From Apostichopus japonicus (lineage: Eukaryota; Echinodermata; Holothuroidea; Aspidochirotida; Stichopodidae): a DNA stretch of 64,000 nucleotides. The stretch covers positions 3,631,501 through 3,695,500 of the forward strand of contig NC_092572.1 in the NCBI RefSeq assembly GCF_037975245.1, given 5' to 3'. The notes beneath the pieces were generated by a model, which saw nothing but the letters and a program-made list of their open reading frames with translations, searched no databases and was not told the origin of the DNA. The position numbers and the translations under genes were made by a program. Shown here in pieces: positions 34,976 through 46,772 of this stretch (positions within the stretch are counted from its first letter, which is position 1; every line of letters starts with the position of its first letter).

Positions 34976-35042
34976 GCGTCCATAGACTAGTGGGTGTCCG
35001 CATATAAAGCGGGTGGCCCGGGTTCGAATCCCGGTGGACGCT
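34976..35042 (+). tRNA. tRNA-like sequence, probably SINE-related
   Basis: A 7-bp acceptor pairing GCGTCCA/TGGACGC encloses a T-arm CCGGG-TTCGAAT-CCCGG and an anticodon stem TCCGC/GCGGG with loop ATATAAA (anticodon read as ATA). The D-arm pairs poorly. An ATA anticodon is unusual for a working tRNA-Tyr, and a decayed relative lies 370 bp away, so a mobile-element origin is more likely. Confidence 0.4.
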
Positions 35043-35349
35043 GGAAGTTTTTTCACTGTTCTGGATTTTCCAGCTCACTACAAGTTCAAGTATATATATA
35101 TATATTCATTTGCCTTTGTCGTTTACTTCCATTTCATTTAACGGAGTCTGTTCAAAGTAACTCTTTCGAGATCCGGCTTTAGGAATCACAAATGATTTCG
35201 AGTTGGTTAGCATCATGTTTGATCTCTAGAATAAGGAAAATATGTCACTAGTATTATCATTAGTAGTAGTATTGTTCGATACAGGTGAAAATGCCTACAG
35301 TGGAATAACGACCTTCCTCACTGGTAAAGAACCCCTGGACATACAATTA

Positions 35350-35417
35350 GCATAGCATAGTGGTTAGGGTGTCCGCTTATAAAGCGCGAGGCCCGGGTTC
35401 GAATCCCGGTGGAGGCT
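35350..35417 (+). pseudogene. Decayed relative of the tRNA-like sequence
   Basis: It shares TGTCCGC, TATAAAGCG and GGCCCGGGTTCGAATCCCGG with 34976-35042, but the 5' acceptor strand does not pair. Confidence 0.5.
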
Positions 35418-35539
35418 GCTTTGAAACATAACATGAACAGGAACAGGTGTCTAAACTTGTTATCGTTACGACATAATGCAAATGAACATGAACTAACACA
35501 AGTTAAATCGAATATAAAATAGCTGTGCATCAATGCATA

Positions 35540-35781
35540 GGAGTGTTAGCTCAATGGTTAACGCCGGTGCCTTTCAATCATAAGGTCCCCGGTTCGAGTC
35601 ACTCCCAGATTAATGTATGTCGTCCAGTTACAGAGTTGTTGACAATTAACAACTCAGAATCATGGACGTTAAATATGAATGTAAGAGACTGACTTCGGTC
35701 AGCTTGCGGCTTTGATAAGCCAATAATGGCTTCTTCGCGAGTTCCTGCTTGCAGGAGGATCTAAAATACATACATACATAC
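35540..35781 (+). mobile_element. tRNA-derived SINE
   Basis: A tRNA-like head with box A and box B similarity (TTAGCTCAATGGTTAACG and GGTTCGAGTC) is followed by an unrelated body. The tail is a CATA repeat (about 35764-35781). Confidence 0.7.
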
Positions 35782-35989
35782 AATGTAACAATAGAATATC
35801 GCGTATATATTTTAATGTTTGAATGAATAGCATAACAAAACACATTATTATTGAATGAACATGAATGTCTTCAATTATCCACAAGTTGTGATGCTTCAGT
35901 CCAGTACTGGCAACAGTTGTATTTCTGAGATTTTCATGATAAAATAAAACTGTTAGCAAACTGCTTATCCACTAGAGAGCCTGTGTAAT

Positions 35990-36655
35990 AGAATGTGTAC
36001 CATAAGTATGTTGGCGAAACAAAAACCACCCTCAACTTAAGCGATTCTATGGTCACAGATCCACAGTCAACATCATGAAGACTGAGACCCCAGTTGGAGA
36101 ACATTTTAACCTTTCCGACCATACCATTAACGACATGTCCCTACAGGGGATTGAATCCTTAGGTAGCCGTCCTGACCTAGTACGAATCAGCAGAGAGAGG
36201 CTCTGGATGCAACGCCTTCGTACCATTCAACCTCATGGGCTGAACATTCAGGAAGGACATGACTAACTCTTCCTCTGTTCCCTACTCCTTTTCCCCTTTC
36301 TGCCTCCGCCCCCCCCCCCCCCTTTCACTCATCTTCTCACAGCTCTCTTCCCTTCTTTTTTTCTCCACACCTTTCTGTCTTTGTCCCTCCCCAGTTTATT
36401 CCCTACCCTGTGCCTTTAATCCTCTCTTTGTCCCTCCACTGTTTATCTCCTACCTCTCCTCTTCCCCTGTTGCTTTCTTCTCACCATCCATTGTCTACTT
36501 ATAATCCCTTTCATCCATCTCATTGTGTTCACCGTGCTCATTAACCTGTCTGTATTCTGTGCGTGTTTTTGTCCCCTCTGTTACTGTAACTTGTCATTTA
36601 GCCTCTGAAGAAGATCCTGCTAGGATCGAAACGTCAGGCCAACTTACTTTTACAC
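35990..36655 (+). mobile_element. Penelope-like element, 3' portion
   Basis: Starts within the GIY-YIG domain (KYVGETKTTL) and has a frameshift near 36035. It continues EHFNLSDHTINDMSL to IQEGHD, stop at 36264-36266. A pyrimidine tract and the hammerhead-like end follow. Confidence 0.85.
36601..36639 (+). ncRNA. Hammerhead-ribozyme-like motif at PLE end
   Basis: GCCT and AGGC form stem I. The core is CTGAAGA (36605-36611), GATCC/GGATC forms stem II (36613-36617 with 36623-36627), then GAAAC and GTC. It matches the motif on the minus strand at 9040-9078. Confidence 0.65.
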
Positions 36656-37440
36656 ACTGAGATTTTCATGCTAAAAGTAGTCTATGGTGCTTTCCAAATT
36701 TCCCGTGATTTGATTGGCTTATAGTCCCTTACCCATTGTCCGCAAACAGTATGGCATCTGCAGTGCTCAATTCGCCAAGAACAACTACTTGTAACGTTAC
36801 TTCCCCCTGTGTAGAGATTGAGAAGTTGTGTTATAGGGTATCAAATGTGGGCATTCAAATATCATAACATTAGGTCTTGTCACAAGTTTCGACGACAACG
36901 CTCATGGTTCTAAAGTGCAGCTGTATTGTTTTTGAGACTATCGCGGTATATCTGAACCATTGTTTTGATCACAAATGTTATGATTTGCAGAAAATTTATA
37001 ACCGATACTGAAAAGGACTTTCCATCTCACAATAATTTCATTCTCTGAGAGAAAGTAAAATTTACATTTATACCAATGTACACGTGCTTGAGCTTTAATA
37101 TTTGTGCAACGTTAGTGCGTACACTACTTCATTTTCTATAGTAGCCATTGGAGTGGAGTTTCGTAATCGACCTTAAGTAAAAGGTTATAAACATACTGTA
37201 AAAGCGAAAGGGGTCGGATATGCCCAGGATTGGGCCGACTTGCCTGTAGTGGACGGGGAAAAGTAAAACTCGCTCACTTTTGAATACAACATAAAATCAA
37301 TAAGTGATCTATAACAAAAGAAATGTGATATGTAAAACACAAACACCGCGGAGGCCCTTTCATTATTTTATCATACCACATAAGGAGCTATTTCTGTTAA
37401 AAGACTACTTGATTAATATGATATATGTATAATGTTAGCA
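36656..37440. other. Spacer and 5' flank of unit 5
   Basis: No gene is visible. The stretch is homologous to 11841-12480 and 45061-45720 (TTAGGTCTTGTCACAAG onwards). Confidence 0.6.
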
Positions 37441-37725
37441 CTTATTGTCGCCGTATTACTCGACGGATCGTGCGTCTTTCACTTTCAGAACAAATTATTA
37501 AGATTAATTATCATTAAAAAAAAAGTCATATACAAACAAAACTCTCATTAAGAATAAACTCAAGTTTTATATTAACAACCATAAAGCTCAGTTTGCTTAA
37601 CAGAAAAGAAACAGTCGTTTGCTTCCTTGAGGCAGCTACTGCGATTTTCAAAAAAGTTCTATACAGCGTCAAGATTTGTCTTCAGTTCAACCAACGACAT
37701 TTTGCAAGAATTATTTGACCTACCT
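37441..37725 (+). promoter_or_regulatory. Shared 5' flank of unit 5 with ISRE/IRF-like motif
   Basis: CTTTCACTTTC at 37476-37486 (GAAAGTGAAAG on the minus strand), identical to units 2 and 3, although the gene downstream is broken. Confidence 0.4.
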
Positions 37726-39110
37726 ATGGACACAAAAACCTAATTAAGACAACGTTTGCCTTAACAAGATGGTTGTTATTAGATTCCATAGTTTCTTTGT
37801 CAGGTAAGTGTCTTTTTATAACAGCTCAACTAAACGGAACAAATTCATGATACTCCAATATAGATATATTCAGTAAATTTATATTCAAGTTACTCATTGC
37901 ATTTATTTCAATCAGCCAGCCTATACTTTGGTAACAAGTAGTATTATTTCACTTATTGCCAATACACTCAGCACCATGGATGCTAATGTTTTGGATGATT
38001 CTTCAGGAATTCTCCTAACAGATATAAATGACCACTTTCGTGAATACCTCTCAGATTAATGATTGTCCCAAATTACGCTTCCGAAATTATTCTGGTAAAA
38101 ACGTTCAGTCCTTCATTTCACACATCGTACAAATTGCCTGGTAACATGTTTTAGACACAAATGACACAAATTTTGCTTACAAAATATTCTATCAAATTTG
38201 CAGAAAACTTATATAAAGAGCTTTCCGTGGATTGAGCTCAATAGTACTAATGAGCAGAAGTACTTTGGTTTACTTAACGCCTCATTCATAAATACAAACT
38301 TGATAGATACTTTTTAAAACAATCTACGCAGGAAGAGAAATCATATTATCATAATTATCATATTGTGCGAATAGCTAGGAAAATGTACTTTATAGAGATA
38401 TTAAAAAGTAAATAAATAAATGATATTAAACGTACTTGGCGAAATAGTAATGACATTTTGCATAAAATCGCAACATTTTCAGACAACCCTGACAACTTTG
38501 ATGATGAGAATGATCTTTTTTATCTTTTTCTCAAAATATTGCTCATGCTTTAATATTTTTGTCACAAATCTTAGTCCGTCACTTGCTCAAAAGATAACTA
38601 ACTCAAAGCAATCCTCACTAAATGTTCCTAGCTCCTACAAATGTCCCGGAGGTTGTAATAACAGGCTACAATTATCTAGACCCAAAGAAATCTGCAGGTT
38701 ATGATAGCATTTCTCCCTTCGTCAAGTTATTTCATTTATATATCGACCTTAAACTTATATTTTTCATTTATCTTACAAAACGAGCGTATCCAAAGTAGTC
38801 GAAGTAAGACCTACATTAACTACCGACCAATCTCTGTTTTGTCTAGTTTTTAAAAGATTCTTGACAAGCTGATGTTCTGTACAGTCCAAGCATGCTTTTT
38901 TTCTTATCACAATCTCATATCAGTCAGTATGGTGTTCGCTCTGGACGTTCTACTGATTTGCCCTGGAAGATGCTATCGACAAGTTACACAGAGCTATCGC
39001 TAAATTAAAAATATATCACTGGGAATATGTTTGGACCTGCATAAAGCGCCCGACACAATTGCCTACAACATACTCCTGAATAAACTCTCTTATTAAAGTC
39101 TTAGAGGTGT

Positions 39111-39424
39111 GGCATGGCCACATAGCTGATGTCATGGCCACGTAGCTGGTGTCATGGCCACATAGCTGGTGTCATGGCCACATAGCTGGTGTCATGGCCA
39201 CATAGCTGATGTCATGGCCACATAGCTGATGTCATGGCCACATAGCTGATGCCATGGCCACAAAGCTGGTGCCATGGCTACATAGCTGGTGTCATGGCCA
39301 CATAGCTGGTGTCATGGTAACATAGCTAGTGTCATGGTTACATAGCTGGTGTCATGGCCACACAGCTGGTGTCATGGCCACATAATTAATGTAATGGCTA
39401 CATAGCTGGTGTCATGGCTACATG
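39111..39424 (+). repeat. 20-bp minisatellite, about 15-16 copies
   Basis: The unit GTCATGGCCACATAGCTGGT is repeated head to tail with few changes (GGT/GAT, GGCCA/GGTTA). It lies between the DLHKAPDTI and PLLF boxes of the LINE reverse transcriptase. Confidence 0.95.
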
Positions 39425-40578
39425 GCAAAATGATTATTGCTTTCAATGGAACGAGTTCAGGTATGATATGTTTACTGTCGACGGGAAATAATTTCCGTTC
39501 TTTTTTTTCTAAAATGGACAACAAAGTTTCTATCTATCTATGATTGACCACTTCTCTTTATTAGTTATGTAAATGATCTTCATCATCTATCTCGGAATGC
39601 CTCAGTTGTTGTGTTTGCGGACGATTCAAACATTTTCTTTTCTGACAATAATCTATAACGACTTGAAAATATGACCTACCATAAACTCTCTATATTCTTA
39701 GACTGCTTTCCTTCTAATAATTCCTACTTTATGTAGCTAAGACTAGTTAAGTTGCATTAAATCATTCTGCCGGCCATACAGATAACGATTTCAATATATA
39801 TGTTAATGTTAATGTTTAAAGGCTTCAACTAAATTCTTAGATGTTATTATTGAATCGAAGATAGGTTGGGTTAATCACATATCGTACATTTATTTATAGC
39901 CTTTATCTTACTTTAATTTATCCTCACTTAAACTGTTGCTCATCAGTTTGGTCTGGTGCTAGTTCATGTCATGTACATATTCTGTATATTCTACAAAAGA
40001 GAGCAGTTAGGCACATTTCGACGGCTGGACCAAGAGATCCAACAAGTGATATTTTTAAGTCCTTGCATCTTTTGAAAGTACATGATATCCTTATTTTCGG
40101 GGTTCACTTCTTTGCATATAGATTTCTGAACATTCTTCTGCCGAATAACTGTTCATTCTTTCGAGAAAAGTAGGTTCATACACAGATATGGTACCCGACA
40201 TGCAATTTTTTTGGCGGAACCCTGTCACCCCTTTCACGTTTCTTACAAAGTTCGTTACGTTACCGGGCAGTAAATGTTTGGAACTCTTTTAAATGTTACC
40301 AGCAACATTGATTTGCAAGGAAAGTATACAAGCTTTTAGGAATCATTTTACAAAACATTATATCAGCATGTACTAGTTAAGTCTTACTCTTTCATTCGAC
40401 TTCTCCGGGTTTTTTTTTTTTTGGTGATGTCATTGACGAAATGAAATTGCACATGAGGTATTTGTATGATCATACTACATTTGATACGAATGTAAAATGG
40501 TGGAATCGGGGGGGGGGGGTCAAAACTCGGACATGGGTGTTGTCAGCTTAGAGATGGGTTCTTGCTTCTAATTGTAAT

Positions 40579-40581
<3 letters not shown>

Positions 40582-40621
<40 letters not shown>
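40582..40621. repeat. (TA)n/(TG)n microsatellite
   Basis: A TA run then GTGTGTG in the LINE 3' region. The unit 1 copy at 1102-1112 is much shorter. Confidence 0.9.
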
Positions 40622-40622
<1 letters not shown>

Positions 40623-41293
40623 TTCTTTCTGTGTTTGTAATTTATCAGGGAATTAGCTCTCAACAAGCTTCAGATTTGTTTTTTAGTTTTGGTTTTCCTC
40701 CTTCACAACATGTTTGTATATGCATTCTATTTATATTTAGACTCTGTGCTATACATTCAACACATGTTGTGGAAAACAAATTAACGAAACGAAATTACAA
40801 TTCAGTTCATTTACTTCCATTGTTTCAATCAAACATGTCCTGGTTATCGCTACTTTCAAACAATATTTAAATTAAAAAGTTAAATTTTACAGACGGGAAA
40901 TACTTTCCTGCTTTATATATGATAATGATTGCCAAAGTTGTTTTCATTTATACACCTCATCATTTTGTTCAAACTCATCATGTGTGAAAATTCCATTAAG
41001 TTAATTTTAACAATACGTTGAACATGTAGACGTTCAGGAAGTGAGCGATGAAGTACAAATGGCCAGCCTAAAATATGTTGTCATACTCTCTGGCTCATTG
41101 TGAAACTAAATATGGAAACTTTACATATAATCAAGGTTTCTTAGTTATTTCTCCGATTGCTCAGTTATTTGCAAACAAACAATATCTTAAAACATAACTA
41201 CTTCGTTAGTTACAGTTTGTTCCTTCTTATCTGTATTATCCGCTTTCTAGGATTCCTTCTGGAGCATAACAAATGTTTGTTTTTATGTTGCAG

Positions 41294-41603
41294 TATCGCT
41301 GAACACATTCTGACACAATTTGGTACCGCTGGGAAGATAGAGCTAAACTTTGACACGAGTGGACATGTGCCAATCGTCACGTGGAATTTGCCGCAGTCAA
41401 CAGTCTTTCAACATGATTCACAAGTGTACAACGTAGTTAAGACGACTGTGGAATACACGTCTATACTGTTGAAGAAGACGGCGTGTTTGCTGCACTGGAG
41501 ATTTACAATGTCAACTTTCTTGATGCAGGTACATATACCTGTCGTATGGATATTTTGGACACAGGAAGATCGTCAGAAAGATTCATTCAAGTTTCAGTTA
41601 TCG
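41294..41603 (+). pseudogene. Unit 5 D1 exon, doubly frameshifted
   Basis: 310 nt, that is 318 minus 10 plus 2. Splice borders GTTGCAG and GTAAGG are still present. Confidence 0.85.
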
Positions 41604-41756
41604 GTAAGGACCAAGAATTTCATAAACTATTACTATGTAGTGTAAAACGCAACATAATTTATTTAATATTTTTCCACTTTTAACTAGCTTAATCAATGTT
41701 CAATATGAACATCACCTTTCTTTGTTTAAACAAAATCAACGATCTTAGTACCCAGA

Positions 41757-42010
41757 AAATGAGACAATATCAGCTACATGTTGTATATATGTATCCCTTA
41801 CAGTAGAGGACAGCATCACATGGACTCTTAATCAAAATGGACCTATGCTTATTTTGCAAGAAGTGAAGACGTATTCTCCAGCGGGGGTTATGAAGCATAT
41901 GTGTAGTGAGATTACATTTGAAGTGCATCGTCGCTATCATCGTCAATTGTTAAAGTGCTCTTTACGTAAAGAGATGACTGGCTACTCGGAAGTGGCAATT
42001 GACGTCCAAT
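41757..42010 (+). pseudogene. Unit 5 D2 exon lacking its 5' end
   Basis: A deletion joins TTAGTACCC of the upstream intron to AGAAAATGAG of the exon, removing polypyrimidine tract and acceptor. The remainder (ITWTLNQNG, LLKCSLRKE) is open and the donor GTAAGT is intact. Confidence 0.8.
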
Positions 42011-42273
42011 GTAAGTAATACAATGTGCACCATAAGTTGCATAATATATCACAATTATGCTCATGAAGATAAACAAAAATGAAAATTAATTTTTTAATTT
42101 GCGTATTGCAGATATCTAAGAAGGTGTAAGCTTACCAACTAAATCTACTTAAATGGTCATACAGGAAAAAAAAACAAATGGTAAAGTAGTATATATTCTA
42201 GGTCATTGTCAAGAGGAGTACGTCCTCTAGCGATGATATATACATGGCTTATTTTCATTTTTTGAATTTCCAG

Positions 42274-42376
42274 CTCTGATGAGGACTACAATTGGGAAAA
42301 TGAGCCCGGTACCTTCGTCGATAGTGTCGACGATTATTCGTCTGGGAATGGATACTTTATTCTAAATAAGGATTAG
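42274..42376 (+). CDS. Unit 5 terminal cytoplasmic exon
   Basis: Acceptor TTTCCAG. The acidic frame reads SDEDYNWENEPG then VDSVDDYSSGNGYFIL, ending in TAG. In this unit the exon follows D2 directly; a D2-to-tail splice would enter another frame. Confidence 0.55.
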
Positions 42377-45300
42377 CAACAATAAACACAATTTCGCTCT
42401 TTAAAATGCAGCCAGTTTGTACAATGTTGCAAATGCTGTAACATATACTATACTGTCGTATCATACCAGGCTTCTAATCACTATTACCGATAGTTCGAAC
42501 AGTTCCTAGCCTATATCTAATATAAAAATTATATCCATTACGCTACTTCTGTCAGCAAAAGTAAAAGTGTTTTGAAACATGAAAAGAAACAGTGTATACA
42601 AAAGTGATCGCAAAGACATAAAGGATATGAATATGAATTAGTACAAATAACATCGAATATCAAATAGCTGTGCATCAAATGAAGTATCCTTTTGTTTGTG
42701 TGTGTTTTGTTTGTGTGCATTCTTATTGAAGGTGCTATTATTGTCATTACAATCAAACATGATGCTTGGATTCTTGAAAGTTCAAAAACAATATTGCATT
42801 CTATTTTCATGTACAATGTTTATGTATTTAACTTCCGTTGTCTCCTTTCCCATGAACAAATTGTACATTAACTAATTGCAACAGTAACACATAAATATTA
42901 GTTGTATACATGTAATATATGCACTGCACTTCATTGTTCTTCATTATTCGGTTAACTTTTTTATTTGCCGAAAATAATATTAGAATTAATGAATGTAATG
43001 AAAATTATTTATATGAAGGAACTGTGTTCGTTCGTTCATGACAGCATCTCCAGAACGCAATCACTTTCAGAGACACTATTTGAGAATACTTACGCCGTAA
43101 AAAAATGATCACAAAACGATTGCCTGATATGATTATATTTGTTGAAAATTTCAAACATTTATTGTTATGACCGAGATCATTGAGAATACTTTCCATATTG
43201 TTACTCCTCGTTAGTTACCAATGATTTACTATAGTAAAGAGTACCAGCACAATCTCCACTATAAATATATACACTTTGGTCTCTGTGTTGTCTATTGTCT
43301 GTTGTATTTATTAACCATGACCTCACATTATTATGTTATGTTTGCTTTTATTTTCATTATTGAATTTCCTTCTAAGAATGGAAGTGTAGAAGCAACATCG
43401 CATTGACGACCTACAAACATTGCAAACCTGTAAAAATTGAAAATAATCGTTTAAGACAGTTCAAGGTTAAGGAATATTTATAGATATGATCTAAATAAAT
43501 AGGGGTATCCTCCAGAAGAATGTAAGAACATGCAACGGTGACCCAAATGAGATGGAGGAAATGTCTATTATTTATTTCCAAGTTTATTATCTTCTCGAAA
43601 TATTTGCTCATTTTCTCGAAATATCGAGAAATACTTTTTGTTTCACAATCTCGTCTTGGTTTATTTGCCACTTCTGACTTTGAAGTGCCATTGTTTGTTT
43701 ATCTAGATCCCCTAATGGGACCAATATAGTCTCAAATGAGAAGGAGTTGGAAACCCTTGAGAAGTAAGTCCCATTCTGGTGTAGATCCAGTGGGGAGCTT
43801 CTCACAAAACTCGTACAGGCAGGAGTATTAGTATATGGTTATGACCTGATTATAGAATAATTGTAAAACTAATTTATAGTATGATACTATTGGACCTCAA
43901 AGGGTTTTTATTCTGGCTGATGGACCCCAACCTGCCCCCTCCCCTTCCACGACCCACCAACCTGACAATTGCACTTGTATAGTATTTTCACAATTTTGCA
44001 AAGCATTTTGCGAGGCGGTCCGGATAAATTATTCCCCGGAAGTTGACCATTTTCAAGACATTGTTTCATAAACCCCAGGCTTTTTTGTATGCAACGTTCA
44101 TTGAAGACAGTATGGAGGGATCAACTACAAAAAGAGACCTATTAAACTGGACATTCGTATACTATGAGGCAATGGTACAACCTGTATTTTCTTTGTACTT
44201 TAGTGTTGTATGACCTTTAATATAGATAGCCAGGTCATCCAATCTCAAAATTAACACTAGTTTCCCCATATATGTGTACTGTACAAATAACACAATTTCA
44301 TATATATCTATAGGAACATACAGGTGAAGAGTTAGTATGATGCAATCTATAACTTTTAAACACGTTGGTGAGTATCAGGTTGTGGTAATTCAAATTCAAA
44401 GCCATGTTATGTATCCCAATTCAAACTTGACCAAAACGATAACGGTTTCGTCAGTATAAGTCAACTTTTTTGACAATTGCATTTAGGAAACTAAGTTACT
44501 CTACAAAAAATGTTTACAATTAGCAATTGGCAAATATACTAAATCTTAACAAAAAAGTCAAGACTGTGTCGTGTCTCGTTTACCAATGATTCCAGCACTG
44601 TTACGATGCAGGACCCAAGGTTTTAGTCATGGACAAAACATCATTAAACTGATTGCGTCCGACGGACGAATTTTTCTTATTGTTTTTAGAAATACTTGTG
44701 CAGAAATATACATACTCACAACTCACAACATTATAGAAAATAACAAGATACATCATTACTGATTAAGCATCTTTCTTTATATTAAAATGTACTTCTTCTC
44801 AAAAAAAAAAAACAAATATCTTTCAATCCTACAGGTGATTGATTGAAAACGAATAAAAACAATAGTGTTTTCAAACTTTCGCGTGATTTGATTGGCTAAG
44901 AGTCCCTCATCCATTGTCGGCAAACATTCTGGCAACTACAATGCTCAATAAGCACAGAGTGTGGTTGTCCAAGAACAACTACTTGTAAAGTTACTTCAAC
45001 TGTGTAGAGACAGTGAGGTTATGTTATAGGCTATCCTATGTTTGCGCGCAAATATCATAACATTAGGCCTTGTCACAAGTTACGACGATAACGCTCATGG
45101 TTCTACTATTACATAATATCTGAATCATTGTTTCGATCACAAATGTCATGAGTTGGGACAATTTATCAATTTTACGAGAAGCTAACATCTCCGATGCAGA
45201 AAAGGATTTTCCATCTAACAATATGTAATTTTTCTCCCGTGGGAGTTGTTAAGGTGAACTGTGCATTCATTTACCACTGCCAGTAATTCTTAATGCAAAC

Positions 45301-45720
45301 TTGCGTAAATTCAGCTAGAGTGTTGTTCTTGTGCTACGTTAGTGTGTAAACTGCATCACACATCTTCTAAAGTAGCTATGGAAGCTGGAGTGTTTAATTG
45401 ACATTTCGTCAATAGTCATTTATATATTGTAATACAAAAGGGGTCGGAACTAGCCGGGATTGGGTTCACTTGCCTGTAGTAGACGGAAAAGTAAAAACGC
45501 GCTAAAATTGCCTAAAAAGATGATCAATAGGTTTTATAAGTCTTTTAAATAGCAACAGAAAGGCGGTATTCAAAACACAAACACCGTTGAGACCCTGAAA
45601 TTGCTTTCAGAAATCCACACAACGAGTGTTTCCTGTTAGAAGGTTATTAGCTTAGTGTGATATGTTAAGATTACGTATTGTTTTCTAACTCAAATTGCCG
45701 TCGTATAACTGTGCCTTACT
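42377..45720. other. Unit 5 3' flank and spacer before unit 6
   Basis: No gene is visible. 42110-45100 is paralleled, with deletions, by 56150-58440. A poly-A run lies at 44801-44811. Confidence 0.6.
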
Positions 45721-45986
45721 GACGGATCGTGCTTCTTTGACTTTCAGAACCATTGCTATTTACATTAAATTTTACATTAAATTCATATAGAAAGTAAAAT
45801 ATCTATAATAATAGTCAAGTCTCGGTTAATATTAAGAACAATGAATTTCAGTTTGCTTAACAGGTAAGACACTGTCATTTGCTTCCTGGAGGCAGCTATT
45901 GCGTTTTTACTAAACAGGTATATTCAGCGTCAAGGTTTGTCTTCAGTTCAACCAGCACAATTTTGCGAGAATCCTTCAACCTACTT
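45721..45986 (+). promoter_or_regulatory. Unit 6 5' flank, ISRE-like motif altered
   Basis: At 45735-45745 the motif is CTTTGACTTTC, one base from the unit 2 version, which breaks the GAAANNGAAA pattern on the minus strand (GAAAGTCAAAG). Confidence 0.35.
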
Positions 45987-46065
45987 ATGGACGTAGAAAC
46001 CTATTTAATACAAATACCGCCTTACACAAGATGGTTGCTATTGGCTTTCATAGTTTCTTTGTCAG
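45987..46065 (+). CDS. Unit 6 leader exon
   Basis: MDVETYLIQIPPYTRW then LLLAFIVSLS, a signal peptide pattern. Two codons longer than unit 2. Confidence 0.8.
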
Positions 46066-46306
46066 GTAAGTGTCCAATTGTTACAATTATCGAACCAGAT
46101 GAAATATAGAAGCACATCGTATTCAGTTAATTATAATTCAGATCACATATTTCCATTTCAGTTCAAACAATCTAGTATGTCACGGTTATCACTCCTTTTA
46201 AACAATATGGTATCGAGTAAATTAAATATATTGACAGGAAATAATTTCCTGCTTTATATTTGATAAACAAGTTGTCACTTATACACCTTATGTTTGTGTT
46301 CAAGTT

Positions 46307-46772
46307 CAGCAGATACTCATAGCTGGAACAGCTGCCACTGTGCATCAGTAATGACAGCTGTGTGTTTGTAACAACGTAACATGTGATACAGGTAGCACTG
46401 TAACAACTGCAAATTGTTAACTTGTTCCCATGTAAGCACAAAAACTGCGCGACTGGACAAGGAGTCTATGAAGTGAAAAAGTACGGTACCGTTTGATTCC
46501 AGTTAACACCTCTCCTTTTATTACGCCCATTTGTCATGACTAGAACGAAGAAAAGCCATATTCGGGTATATCCATGGGCATATTTATAGCACATAACGAC
46601 TAGATACGACTTCAGTTTAGAATCGCGTATTCATGGACTCGCATTAAATGATCGATACAGCAACTACTGCTCATGTCCCACAACCAAGCATCAGTAATTA
46701 CTACTTTTCGTTCGTAACACGGTAAATTGTGCAAAAGGACAGTAGTCACTGACAAGCTATAAGTATCGGGTG
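46307..46772. mobile_element. MITE family M in unit 6 leader intron
   Basis: Same insertion as 13075-13541, with TCAAGTT on the left and TCAATTT on the right. Confidence 0.85.

Larger units (their letters stand above)
37915..40795 (+). mobile_element. LINE insertion in unit 5 leader intron
   Basis: Starts inside the endonuclease (GILLTDINDHF, about 38011-38045). It continues through the linker (KYKLDRYFLKQ, about 38293-38325), LDPKKSAGYDSISP (about 38675-38720), NYRPISVLSS (about 38817-38846), GVRSGRSTDL (about 38932-38961), GICLDLHKAPDTI (about 39021-39060), PLLFISYVNDLHHL and FADDSN (about 39617-39640). Stops and shifts are many. Similar ~30-bp AT-rich stretches at 37882-37914 and 40798-40832 may be a diverged target-site duplication. 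A 20-bp minisatellite is embedded in it. Confidence 0.85.
37726..42376 (+). pseudogene. IgSF receptor-like pseudogene, unit 5
   Basis: The leader (37726-37803) has TAA as its sixth codon and is one base short. A LINE of about 2.9 kb fills the leader intron. D1 (41294-41603) has a 10-bp deletion near 41304, giving an early TGA at 41311-41313, and the same 2-bp insertion as unit 1. D2 (about 41757-42010) has lost its acceptor and first ~36 nt. D3, D4, TM and three cytoplasmic exons are gone. The terminal exon (42274-42376) remains open. Shared lesions and LINE make it a sister of unit 1. Confidence 0.85.

Noticed and set aside
39111-39424. CRISPR-like array
   Set aside because: Units are contiguous 20-bp repeats without spacers, in an animal LINE, so it is a minisatellite.
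42379-42384. AATAAA three bases after the unit 5 tail stop as a poly(A) signal
   Set aside because: It is in the orphan copy too but not in units 2 or 6, and it sits too close to the stop to support without transcript data.
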